The position numbers and the translations under genes are program-made. The notes under the pieces are model-generated. The model was not told where the DNA came from. It ran no database searches and saw only the letters and a program-made list of their open reading frames with translations. From Bauldia sp. (GTDB lineage: Bacteria > Pseudomonadota > Alphaproteobacteria > Rhizobiales > Kaistiaceae), in the NCBI GenBank assembly GCA_020442095.1, contig JAGRKY010000602.1:1-5864 (forward strand): a DNA stretch of 5,864 bases. Reading direction: 5' to 3'. Position 1 is the stretch's first letter; every line of letters starts with the position of its first letter. Below are positions 1 through 5,629 of this stretch, piece by piece.

Positions 1-245
1 CCGCCGGTCGCCGCGCAGACCAGGATGTCGTAGGGCGCTTCCGCCGCGCAGAGCGCCGCCACCGCCTCGCCGTCCGTCACGTCGCAGGCCTTCAGCGCGA
101 TCCCCGCCGGCACGTCCCCCGCCCGGTCGGGGTTGCGGCTGATCGCGACGACCTTGGCCCCGCCCGCCGCAAGCTGCTTCGCCGCCGCGAGGCCGATCCC
201 CGATGTGCCGCCGAACACCAGCGCCTTCCTGCCTGCGATATCCAT
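1..245 (-). CDS. Short-chain dehydrogenase/reductase (SDR), N-terminal part, cut by window edge
   Basis: This is the first 81 codons of an SDR-family NAD(P)-dependent oxidoreductase; the rest lies beyond base 1. It starts MDIAGRKALVFGGTSGIG. A hydrophobic beta strand leads into GGTSGIG (residues 12-18), a variant of the TGxxxGIG dinucleotide-binding loop. It is followed by KVVAISRNP (second strand; the basic Arg at its end often goes with NADP preference), then CDV near residue 59 (adenine-contacting Asp) and LVCAATGG at the cut edge, in the place of the usual NNAG. The ATG at 245-243 has GGAG six bases upstream. The catalytic Ser, Tyr and Lys are outside the window, so the substrate cannot be guessed. 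The glycine-loop and NNAG variants suggest a divergent member of the family, but the family call itself is solid. Confidence 0.88.
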   Translation of the reverse strand, partial: MDIAGRKALVFGGTSGIGLAAAKQLAAGGAKVVAISRNPDRAGDVPAGIALKACDVTDGEAVAALCAAEAPYDILVCAATG

Positions 246-303
246 CTCGTTCTCCGTTCGGTCATCACGCGGGGTTGCCAGATCGCCGGAGGGACTTAGC
301 AAG

Positions 304-340
304 CTTCGCGGGTCGGTGAAACCGCAATCACCCGGCGAAG
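304..340. other. Imperfect nested hairpin in the SDR upstream region
   Basis: The outer stem is CTTCG (304-308) with CGAAG (336-340), continued past a bulge by GGGT (310-313) with ACCC (330-333). Inside sits a second small stem, CGGT (314-317) with ACCG (321-324), closing a GAA loop. It lies 60-95 bases upstream of the SDR start, so on the minus strand it could be in that gene's leader, or it could be a small operator. No T-run follows on either strand, so a simple intrinsic terminator is unlikely. GC-rich DNA makes such folds by chance; the nesting is the only reason to record it. Confidence 0.25.
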
Positions 341-426
341 GAATCGCCCCGACATCCGCAATGCGCCGAAGCGCGTCGTCGGCTATTGAGCATCGCGTGG
401 ACCGCGATGCAGCGGGCGAACAGGCG

Positions 427-546
427 GAACCGCGCGCCGGCACCTATGACCGCGTGAACTTCGGGCTCGACCTCCCCGACACCATCCCGCTCGAGGGACA
501 GGAACGCGCCTATACGTCGCCAATCTGGTACGCGGCGGGAGGATGA
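427..546 (+). pseudogene. C-terminal remnant of a DUF3604 gene
   Basis: The last 38 codons before the TGA at 544-546 align without gaps to the last 38 residues of the intact DUF3604 protein at 1533-3512. By my count 23 of 38 are identical, including LDLP, the PL and RAY positions and SPIWY near the end. Upstream of the Pro-Arg pair (codons 430-435) the similarity stops. None of the metal-site motifs of the family occurs before it. The frame stays open further upstream but encodes unrelated sequence, and I see no signal peptide or ribosome binding site. It is therefore a 3' fragment of a paralogous gene rather than a small gene. The level of divergence from the intact copy suggests an old paralogue or a remnant acquired separately, not a recent tandem duplication. 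Confidence 0.8.
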
Positions 547-561
547 GAAGCGATCCTGGGA

Positions 562-594
562 TCAGGCGCGCGCCCCGAGCCCGGTCGCCGGCAG
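562..594 (-). pseudogene. Possible C-terminal remnant of the HAD hydrolase gene
   Basis: On the minus strand this stretch reads LPATGLGARA followed by TGA. The intact HAD protein (3531-4229) ends with LPGLLGL, nine residues, then ARA and TGA. The 11-mer GATCAGGCGCG covering the stop codon is identical at 560-570 and 3529-3539, and it lies 14 and 17 bases after the DUF3604-type stop in the two places. Beyond this the similarity is patchy (CCGAGC and CCGGCAGC shared in the same order). The match is short, and Ala/Arg-rich tails are common in GC-rich DNA, so this rests mainly on its position next to the DUF3604 remnant. Confidence 0.33.
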
Positions 595-619
595 CGGCGA
601 GGCAGGGGCCGAGGTCCGG

Positions 620-1324
620 CTACCGCAAGGGCACCGGGTCGGCAGCGATCTTGCGGGCGAAGCGGACCAGGGCATCCACATCGGGAATCTCGATCCGCCG
701 ATAGGAGCGCCTGATGAGGCCGCGGCGCTCGAAATCGACGAGCACGGGTCGCAGCGCGTTTCGTGTCAGCCGGGCGAGCTCCCCGAGTTCCTCCTGCGAA
801 AGGTCCACGACGGCGGACGAAGGCAGGCCGTCGGCGAGCCCGATAACGCGCCTCAGCGCCACCGCGACCCGGATGCGGGGATCGGTCGCCGTAAGCGTGG
901 CGATGGTGCCGAGCGCGTGGTCAAGGTGGCTCACGGTGATGTGGGCGAGGCGCCGCCAGGTCTCGGGGTCCTCGGCTGCCATCCGGCCGATGGCCTCCGG
1001 ACCGAGGCACAGGAGCCAGCTCGGCCGCCGGGCGGTCATGCTGACGCGCCGCGGCGTCCGGGTCATCAGCGCGGCCTCGCCCATCCACCAGCCCGGCTGT
1101 GCGATATGCACCATCAGCGGCGCGATATCGTCCGGCGCGATATGCACCGTCAGCTCGCCCTCCACCAGGCCATAGAGATCGCCGGGCGGGTCGCCGGCCT
1201 CGCACACCCGTTCGCCGGCCTCGAAATGCCTGAGCTTCGCCAGCTCGATCACCCGCCGTCGGAATTCCGGCGGCTGGCCCGAGAGCCAGCCCGCGCCCGC
1301 CATCACCGCTTCAGGATCGATCAT
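620..1324 (-). CDS. Crp/Fnr-family transcriptional regulator
   Basis: This is a cytoplasmic DNA-binding regulator of 234 residues, a normal length for the family. Residues about 25-110 form a cyclic-nucleotide-binding-type beta barrel: FEAGERVCEAGDPPGDLYGLVEGEL, shown here as the segment from 35 to 58, then GWWMGEAAL (78-86) and PRRVSMTAR. In the phosphate-binding cassette the Gly-Glu (82-83) and an Arg are present, but Val takes the place of the Ser/Thr after that Arg, so cAMP binding is uncertain. Residues 140-165 are the dimer helix. Residues 174-205 are a winged helix-turn-helix (DLSQEELGELARLTRNALRP) ending in the usual RRGLI. There is no N-terminal cysteine cluster, so it is not an Fnr-type oxygen sensor. 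The ATG at 1324-1322 is chosen because the barrel starts normally after it; the ribosome binding site is weak. It is transcribed divergently from the DUF3604 gene, the obvious candidate target. Confidence 0.9.
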   Translation of the reverse strand: MIDPEAVMAGAGWLSGQPPEFRRRVIELAKLRHFEAGERVCEAGDPPGDLYGLVEGELTVHIAPDDIAPLMVHIAQPGWWMGEAALMTRTPRRVSMTARRPSWLLCLGPEAIGRMAAEDPETWRRLAHITVSHLDHALGTIATLTATDPRIRVAVALRRVIGLADGLPSSAVVDLSQEELGELARLTRNALRPVLVDFERRGLIRRSYRRIEIPDVDALVRFARKIAADPVPLR

Positions 1325-1341
1325 CGCTCGTTCACCAAAAC

Positions 1342-1368
1342 GCACAGTCCTGTGCAGAGTGACACTCT
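1342..1368. promoter_or_regulatory. Two abutting inverted repeats, candidate Crp-type operator
   Basis: GCACAG-TC-CTGTGC (1342-1355) is followed directly by AGAGTG-A-CACTCT (1356-1368); both are perfect inverted repeats. Across their junction, 1351-1366 reads TGTGCAGAGTGACACT, which by my count matches 7 of the 10 fixed bases of the E. coli CRP consensus TGTGA-N6-TCACA. The block lies 18-44 bases upstream of the regulator's ATG and just ahead of a possible -10 for the DUF3604 gene, so a protein bound here could affect both genes. The repeats are visible in the sequence; the regulator binding them is inference. Confidence 0.5.
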
Positions 1369-1377
1369 CCGTTCCGG

Positions 1378-1383
1378 TACAAT
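1378..1383 (+). promoter_or_regulatory. Possible -10 element for the DUF3604 gene
   Basis: TACAAT matches five of six bases of the sigma-70 -10 consensus in an otherwise GC-rich region. No good -35 hexamer lies 16-18 bases upstream; that position is taken by the inverted repeats at 1342-1368. A promoter lacking a -35 beside a Crp-like site would fit activator dependence. However, the centre of the site would be about 31-32 bases before the expected start, closer than the classical -41.5. If used, it gives a leader of roughly 140 bases. Confidence 0.35.
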
Positions 1384-1407
1384 CTAGCGTATCCGGTGGC
1401 GAATTCT

Positions 1408-1532
1408 TCTCCCGAAGGGAGAGGCCCATGACCGACACCGCGCGTCGTTGGTCAGGAAATTTCACCTCACCGCGCCTCAGGCGCTTTGGGCGCGAAGCTC
1501 CCTCGGGAGCAAGGATTTCAGGGAGGGGTAAG
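1408..1532 (+). promoter_or_regulatory. Structured leader and ribosome binding site of the DUF3604 gene
   Basis: Three compact perfect hairpins lie between the presumed promoter and the start codon: TCTCCC-GAA-GGGAGA (1408-1422), GCGCCT-C-AGGCGC (1472-1484) and GCTCCC-TC-GGGAGC (1497-1510). A strong purine-rich Shine-Dalgarno, AGGGAGGGG (1520-1528), sits just before the ATG at 1533. The CTCCCT at 1498-1503 can pair either within its own hairpin or with AGGGAG (1520-1525) of the Shine-Dalgarno, so two exclusive folds are possible. No known riboswitch class was recognised. A second in-frame ATG at 1428-1430 with GGGAGAGG before it would add 35 residues ahead of the signal peptide and is considered less likely. 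Confidence 0.4.
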
Positions 1533-3512
1533 ATGCGGTTCGATGTCAGATCAAGCCTTGTTGCTCTCGCTTTCGCCTGGTTTGCGACCGGTCCCGCCGC
1601 CGCCCAGGATGCCGGCGACGGCACCGGCTACAATGCGAGCCTCACGGGTCCGGTGGACGTCCTGAAGGGACGCCCCTTCTCGCCTTATGCCGACCGGGCT
1701 TTCCCGACCCAGGTCTATTTCGGCGACACTCACGTCCACACCGCGCTCTCCGCCGATGCCGGTGGCGCGGGCACCACGCTCGGGCCGCGCGATGCCTATC
1801 GTTTCGCCCGCGGCGAGCAGGTCACCTCGAATACCGGCCAGCCGAACAAGCTCCGCGTCCCCTACGACTTCTTCATGATCACCGATCACTCCGACGCCAT
1901 GGGCGCGATCGCCGATATCATCGCCGGTACGCCCGAAATCCTCGCGGACCCGGATGGCAAGAAGTTCCATGAGGACTTCAACGCCGGCGGCCAGGTCGCG
2001 GGTGACGCCATGTGGCGGCTGATCGAGCAGTTCGGCAACGGCAAGCTCTCGCCGGTGCTGAACTATCAGCCGGGAAATCCCGCCTTCAAGCGGGTCTGGG
2101 ACGACATCGTCCGCGCGGCGGAAGAATTCAACGAGCCGGGCAAGTTCACGACGTTCATCGCCTTCGAATGGTCGTCGCTGGAGAAAGGCAACAACCTCCA
2201 CCGCAACGTCATCTTCCGCGACGGGGCCGAGCGCGCCGGGCAGGTCGTTCCCTTCACCATCACCCCGCCACTCGGATCGAATAATCCGCGCGACCTCTGG
2301 AAGTGGCTGCAGGTCTACGAGGACAAGACCGGCGGCGACATCCTCGCCATTCCCCATAACGGCAACCTCTCCAACGGCATGATGTTCGCGATGCAGGACG
2401 ACTTCGCCGACGGCGCCGAGTTCGATCGCGACTATGCGGAGACCCGTCAGAAGTGGGAGCGTCTCTACGAGGCGAGTCAGATGAAGGGCGATAGCGAGGC
2501 GCATCCCCTTCTCTCACCCGAGGACGAATTCGCCGACTTCGAAACCTGGGACTACGGCAACCTCGATGCGACCCAGGCCAAGACCCCCGACATGTTGCCG
2601 GGCGAATATGCCCGCTCCGGCCTGAAGCGCGGGCTGGTCCTCGAGCAGAAGCTCGGCGTCAACCCGTTCAAGTTCGGGCTGGTCGGCGCCGGCGATAACC
2701 ACGTCGCGATGCCGAGCCCGGACAACGACAACTTCTTCGGCAAATACGCGACCTACGAACCGTCACCGCACCGGATCGTCGACGAGAGCGGAAAGCTCCA
2801 CGTCGCGCTGGAGAACAAGGACCTCGGGCTGGAGCTCGACAGCTACGAATACATCACTTCCGGGCTGACGGCGGTCTGGGCGACCGAGAATACCCGGGGC
2901 GCGATCTTCGATGCCATGGAGCGCCGCGAAGTCTATGCGACGACCGGAACCCGCATCCAGCTCCGCTTCTTCGGCGGCTGGGACTTCGCCGCCGACGACG
3001 CGCTTCGCCGCGACCTTGCGCTGGTCGGCTACACCAAGGGCGTGCCGATGGGGTCCGATCTGGTCGCCCATCCCGACGGCGCCGGCGCGCCGAACTTCCT
3101 CGTCTACGCCCTTCGCGATGCCTCCGGCGCCAATCTCGATCGCATCCAGATCGTCAAGGGCTGGCTCGACGCCAACGGCGAGCCGCAGGAGAAGGTCTAC
3201 AACGTTGCCTGGTCCGATGACCGCGAGCCGGACGCCAACGGCAAGCTGCCGCCGGTCGGCGATACGGTCGACCTGTCGATTCCCAGCTGGACCAACACCA
3301 TCGGCGCGGCCGAGCTCGGCACGGTCTGGACCGATCCGGACTTCGATCCGTCGCTGAAGGCCTTCTACTACGCGCGGGTAATCGAAATCCCGACGCCGCG
3401 CTGGACGGCCTATGATCAGGTGCGGTTCAACCTCGACCTTCCCGACGAGGTCCCGCTCAAGAACCAGCAGCGGGCCTATTCCTCGCCGATCTGGTACGAG
3501 CCGGGCGCCTAG
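1533..3512 (+). CDS. Secreted DUF3604 family protein (PHP-like metal-dependent fold)
   Basis: This is a 659-residue exported protein of the DUF3604 family, whose substrate is unknown. Residues 1-24 are a Sec signal peptide with a hydrophobic core and AAA before Gln25, so the mature protein is probably periplasmic. The family motifs appear in order: YFGDTHVHTALSADA (62-76), a GDxHxH metal-binding start as in PHP-type enzymes; ITDHSD (116-121); FEWSS (211-215); HRNV (223-226); IPHNGN (273-278); KGDSEAHP (318-325); GDNH (387-390); ENTRGAIFDAMERREVYATT (452-471); and the conserved C-terminal SPIWY. The His/Asp pattern suggests a metal-dependent hydrolase, but no reaction is established. ATG 1533 is chosen for the signal peptide and the strong Shine-Dalgarno. 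The gene is complete with no frameshift, is divergent from a Crp-type regulator, and ends 18 bases before the convergent HAD gene's stop. A diverged C-terminal relative lies at 427-546. Confidence 0.93.
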   Translation: MRFDVRSSLVALAFAWFATGPAAAQDAGDGTGYNASLTGPVDVLKGRPFSPYADRAFPTQVYFGDTHVHTALSADAGGAGTTLGPRDAYRFARGEQVTSNTGQPNKLRVPYDFFMITDHSDAMGAIADIIAGTPEILADPDGKKFHEDFNAGGQVAGDAMWRLIEQFGNGKLSPVLNYQPGNPAFKRVWDDIVRAAEEFNEPGKFTTFIAFEWSSLEKGNNLHRNVIFRDGAERAGQVVPFTITPPLGSNNPRDLWKWLQVYEDKTGGDILAIPHNGNLSNGMMFAMQDDFADGAEFDRDYAETRQKWERLYEASQMKGDSEAHPLLSPEDEFADFETWDYGNLDATQAKTPDMLPGEYARSGLKRGLVLEQKLGVNPFKFGLVGAGDNHVAMPSPDNDNFFGKYATYEPSPHRIVDESGKLHVALENKDLGLELDSYEYITSGLTAVWATENTRGAIFDAMERREVYATTGTRIQLRFFGGWDFAADDALRRDLALVGYTKGVPMGSDLVAHPDGAGAPNFLVYALRDASGANLDRIQIVKGWLDANGEPQEKVYNVAWSDDREPDANGKLPPVGDTVDLSIPSWTNTIGAAELGTVWTDPDFDPSLKAFYYARVIEIPTPRWTAYDQVRFNLDLPDEVPLKNQQRAYSSPIWYEPGA

Positions 3513-3538
3513 GAAAAGCCGGGGCGATGATCAGGCGC
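3505..3538. terminator. Possible weak bidirectional stem between convergent genes
   Basis: GCGCCT (3505-3510) can pair with AGGCGC (3533-3538) across a 22-base loop, and the stem overlaps both stop codons of the convergent DUF3604 and HAD genes. There is no T-run and the loop is long, so this is at best a weak terminator. It is noted because only 18 bases separate the two stops and no other candidate exists. Confidence 0.2.
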
Positions 3539-4229
3539 GAGCCGATTGCGCGCTCGCGTCCACACGGTCCAGGCCGAGCAGCCCCGGCAGCTCGGCCATG
3601 GCAGCGAAGGGCGTCGCACCCTGTGCCGCGAGCCCCGCCCCGTTGCCATGCGGCGCGTAGCCGAAGCAGCGCATGCCAGCGCGCTTCGCCGCCGTCGCGC
3701 CGGTGACGCTGTCCTCGACGACGACGCACTCGCTCGCGCCGACACCGAAGCGCGCCGCCGCGGCAAGGAAGAGGCCGGGGTCCGGCTTCCAGACGCCGAC
3801 CGTATAGGCCGAGAAGACGCGATCCCCGAAACGGTCGAGGATGCCGTTGCCGCCTAGTGTGATCGTCATCTTCTCTTCGTTGCCGTTGGAGGCGACGCAA
3901 TAGGGAATGCGCCTCGCGTCGAGGACGTCGAGAACGTCGATGACTCCGTCGATGACCGGCACGCCCTTGGCGAGCTCGGGGAAGATCTCGCCATAGGCTT
4001 CGTCGATCCAGTCTTCGGGGAGGTCCGCCCCCATCTCCACCGCGCGCTCGCCGATCGTCGCCATGCGCGAGCCGACAAAGCGCGCCATGCATTCCTCGGG
4101 CGTGATCGCCAGCCCGTGGCGAGCGAGGTTCTTCGCCAGCATCCGGCAATGGGTCGCCTCGGTGTCGACCAGCACGCCGTCGCAGTCGAAGATCACCAGC
4201 TTCGGTATCGGCGCAGCCGTCCGCGTCAT
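3531..4229 (-). CDS. HAD superfamily hydrolase, subfamily IA (YieH-like phosphatase)
   Basis: This is a 232-residue cytoplasmic hydrolase with all four HAD motifs. FDCDGVLVD (14-22) holds nucleophile Asp15 and acid/base Asp17. VASNGN (112-117) holds Ser114. WKPDP (147-151) holds Lys148. VVEDSVTGA (170-178) holds Glu172 and Asp173 for Mg2+. Residues about 25-95 form a helical cap of subfamily IA type. The sequence around SNGNEEKM and [13 protein letters not shown] resembles E. coli YieH, a 6-phosphogluconate phosphatase, and other sugar-phosphate phosphatases, so a small phosphorylated metabolite is the likely substrate; the exact one is not inferable. The ATG at 4229-4227 overlaps the stop of the upstream ycgN-like gene by ATGA, which implies translational coupling in one transcript. 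It has an Ala/Arg-rich tail after residue 220. Confidence 0.93.
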   Translation of the reverse strand: MTRTAAPIPKLVIFDCDGVLVDTEATHCRMLAKNLARHGLAITPEECMARFVGSRMATIGERAVEMGADLPEDWIDEAYGEIFPELAKGVPVIDGVIDVLDVLDARRIPYCVASNGNEEKMTITLGGNGILDRFGDRVFSAYTVGVWKPDPGLFLAAAARFGVGASECVVVEDSVTGATAAKRAGMRCFGYAPHGNGAGLAAQGATPFAAMAELPGLLGLDRVDASAQSARA

Positions 4230-4759
4230 CGGCCGTGCGGCTTCCGTCCGGTCGTCGGCGGCGCGCGCTCGGCCACCTCGATCCCGTCGGCCGGGTCCTC
4301 GCCCGGCCAGTCGACCAGATGCTCCTCGTATTCCTCGACCGTCACCTCGTCCTCGGAAACGGTCCGCCCCCTCACCGAGATGCCGGCATGGTGCACCGTG
4401 TCGGGGTCGCCGGAGACCAGCGGGTGCCACCAGTAGAGGTCCCTCCCCTCGGCGACGAGCTTGTAGGCGCAGGTCGGTGGCAGCCAGGTCAGCTCGACGA
4501 CGTTCTGCGGGGTCAGCGGCACGCAGTCGGGGACCTTCTCGGCGCGGCGGGGATAATCGCGGCAGCGGCAGGTCCGATCGTCGAGGAGACGGCAGGCGAC
4601 CTCGGTCCAGTGGATGGCGCCGGTGTCCCAATCCTCGAGTTTGTTGAGGCAACAGCGGGCGCAGCCGTCGCAAAGCGATTCCCACTGCGCCTCGGTCATC
4701 TCGTCGAGCGCCAGGCGCCGCCAGAAGGGCGTCTCGTCGCCGTCCACAGGCTTCTTCAC
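4226..4759 (-). CDS. ycgN: YcgN/UPF0260 family cysteine-cluster protein
   Basis: This is a 177-residue protein of the YcgN family (Fe/Zn-chelating cysteine-cluster domain), of unknown biochemical role. Hallmarks are [20 protein letters not shown], then CDGCARCC (Cys30, 33, 36, 37), VACRLL (Cys56), [10 protein letters not shown] (Cys64, 66), PDC (Cys79) and [10 protein letters not shown] (Cys97). It continues with WWHPLVSG and ISVRG as in E. coli YcgN. All nine cysteines expected from the family pattern I recall are present, so metal binding is likely intact. The start is the GTG at 4759-4757 ([13 protein letters not shown]), with GGGGA upstream. In-frame ATGs further upstream would add unrelated sequence running into the OmpA-like gene on the other strand. 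It has an acidic tail ending TTGRKPHGR that goes beyond the usual family end. It is the first gene of a pair with the HAD hydrolase, overlapping it by four bases. Confidence 0.92.
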   Translation of the reverse strand: MKKPVDGDETPFWRRLALDEMTEAQWESLCDGCARCCLNKLEDWDTGAIHWTEVACRLLDDRTCRCRDYPRRAEKVPDCVPLTPQNVVELTWLPPTCAYKLVAEGRDLYWWHPLVSGDPDTVHHAGISVRGRTVSEDEVTVEEYEEHLVDWPGEDPADGIEVAERAPPTTGRKPHGR

Positions 4760-4871
4760 ACGTGTTGTCCCCGCACATGAACGCCAGCGAAAGGCGGCAT
4801 TCAGAGGTGGTTCAGTGCGACAGCGATACCCCATGACCACGTTCCGAGCCAGAAGACGAGGAGTGGGACCG
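4760..4871. promoter_or_regulatory. Divergent intergenic region between ycgN and the OmpA-like gene
   Basis: These 112 bases must hold the promoters for both divergent genes. The clear element is the Shine-Dalgarno GAGGAG (4858-4863), eight bases before the OmpA-like ATG. No convincing -35/-10 pair was found on either strand by eye; promoters in GC-rich genomes are often poor consensus matches. An in-frame ATG at 4833 could extend the OmpA-like protein but would bury its signal peptide. Confidence 0.35.
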
Positions 4872-5513
4872 ATGAAAAGCCGCGCCGCCTTGGCCCTTGC
4901 GTTTGCGCTAACCCTTGGTATTCCCTCGCTTTTCAGCGTTCCCGCCGCCGCCCAGTCGCGCGATGCGCTGGTCGAGGCGCTGGCCCGCAATCCCCGCGCC
5001 GTCGCCCGCGATCCAAGCTTCGTGCGCCGGATGGTGGCGCCGGCCTCCGTCGCCCCGGCCCATACCGGCCCCGCCTTCTCCCCGTCGGAGCTCCGCCGCA
5101 TGGCAACCCGCCCGGTTATCCCCGCCGAGCGCCGGCGGATCGCCGCCACGGTCGCCGAATACGCGCTGCCGAGCGTCGATATGGAAGTCTATTTCGCCTA
5201 TGATTCCGCGGACATAAGCCCTTCGGCCTATGGCAGTTTGTTCACTCTCGGCCAGGCCCTCAGCGACCCGAGGCTGCGTGGCCAGACCTTCCTGATCGCC
5301 GGCCATACCGACGCATCGGGGAGCGACAGCTACAACCAGATGCTGTCGGAACGCCGCGCCTGGTCGGTGAAGAATTTCCTCGTCACCACCTTCGACCTCG
5401 ACCCGCAGTCGTTGATCGCCGTCGGCTATGGCGAGGAACAGCCGAAGGACTGGCGCGATCCCTTCGCCGGGGTCAATCGCCGGGTCCAGCTGGTCAACCT
5501 CGCGCCACGCTAG
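4872..5513 (+). CDS. Exported OmpA-like domain protein (peptidoglycan binding)
   Basis: This is a 213-residue envelope protein. Residues 1-27 are a signal peptide (MKSR, then a hydrophobic core, ending PAAA before Gln28); there is no lipobox cysteine, so it is not a lipoprotein. Residues about 28-100 are a basic, proline-rich, probably extended segment with no predicted beta barrel. Residues 103-210 are an OmpA C-terminal-like domain. It begins [11 protein letters not shown], then GHTDASG (144-150) with the Asp that binds diaminopimelate, [12 protein letters not shown] (155-166) with the matching Arg, VGYGEEQP, and NRRVQL (202-207). Such domains hold the cell wall non-covalently. Without a barrel or lipid anchor it is probably a soluble periplasmic wall-binding protein; its partner is unknown. 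ATG 4872 is favoured by GAGGAG eight bases upstream and by the signal peptide. Confidence 0.92.
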   Translation: MKSRAALALAFALTLGIPSLFSVPAAAQSRDALVEALARNPRAVARDPSFVRRMVAPASVAPAHTGPAFSPSELRRMATRPVIPAERRRIAATVAEYALPSVDMEVYFAYDSADISPSAYGSLFTLGQALSDPRLRGQTFLIAGHTDASGSDSYNQMLSERRAWSVKNFLVTTFDLDPQSLIAVGYGEEQPKDWRDPFAGVNRRVQLVNLAPR

Positions 5514-5547
5514 TCATCCCCCCGGCCTCATCCACGAAAGCGGCGGC

Positions 5548-5564
5548 GCCCTTGACGGAAGGGC
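5548..5564 (+). promoter_or_regulatory. Small hairpin overlapping a possible -35 upstream of trxC
   Basis: GCCCTT-GACGG-AAGGGC forms a perfect six-base-pair stem 35 bases after the OmpA-like stop. It has no T-run, so as a terminator it would be weak. TTGACG (5552-5557), inside the hairpin, matches five of six bases of a sigma-70 -35, but the -10 position 17-18 bases later is poor (CATCTT at best). Either a leaky terminator or part of the trxC promoter is possible; the 116-base gap must hold something of this kind. Confidence 0.25.
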
Positions 5565-5629
5565 CCGCCAATCCCCATCTTCCGGCCTGAACCTGCGCTT
5601 TCCGCAAGCCCCCCGCCGAGACCCGGAAG

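Noticed and set aside
393..426. A second Trp-Thr-Ala-like stretch upstream of the DUF3604 remnant in another frame, as a sign of a tandem remnant
   Set aside because: Only three or four residues match and the rest diverges, which is within chance for this composition.
133..546. A 137-codon plus-strand gene ending in the DUF3604-like tail
   Set aside because: Its first part is the antisense of the SDR gene and only the last 38-40 codons resemble any family. There is no ribosome binding site or signal peptide, so only the tail is annotated, as a remnant.
1428..1532. Upstream ATG start giving a 35-residue longer DUF3604 precursor
   Set aside because: It would place the signal peptide internally, and the start at 1533 has a stronger Shine-Dalgarno. 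The extension has no recognisable function.
1551..2504. Long open frame of 317 codons antisense to the DUF3604 gene
   Set aside because: It lies wholly inside a gene with strong family motifs, has low-complexity Arg/Gly/Val-rich content with no recognisable domain, and is a normal by-product of GC-rich codon use.
3531..4778. A single 415-codon reading of the HAD gene extended upstream across ycgN
   Set aside because: The extra residues are an Arg-rich out-of-frame reading of ycgN. The HAD domain starts normally at 4229 with an ATGA overlap, so this is not a fusion protein.
4784..4840. Possible ECF-type GGAAC promoter on the minus strand upstream of ycgN
   Set aside because: GGAAC is present, but no CGTT-like -10 occurs at the required 16-17 base spacing.
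4614..4871. Longer N-terminus of the OmpA-like protein starting at 4614
   Set aside because: It would overlap ycgN on the opposite strand and bury a clear signal peptide. The start at 4872 has a good ribosome binding site.
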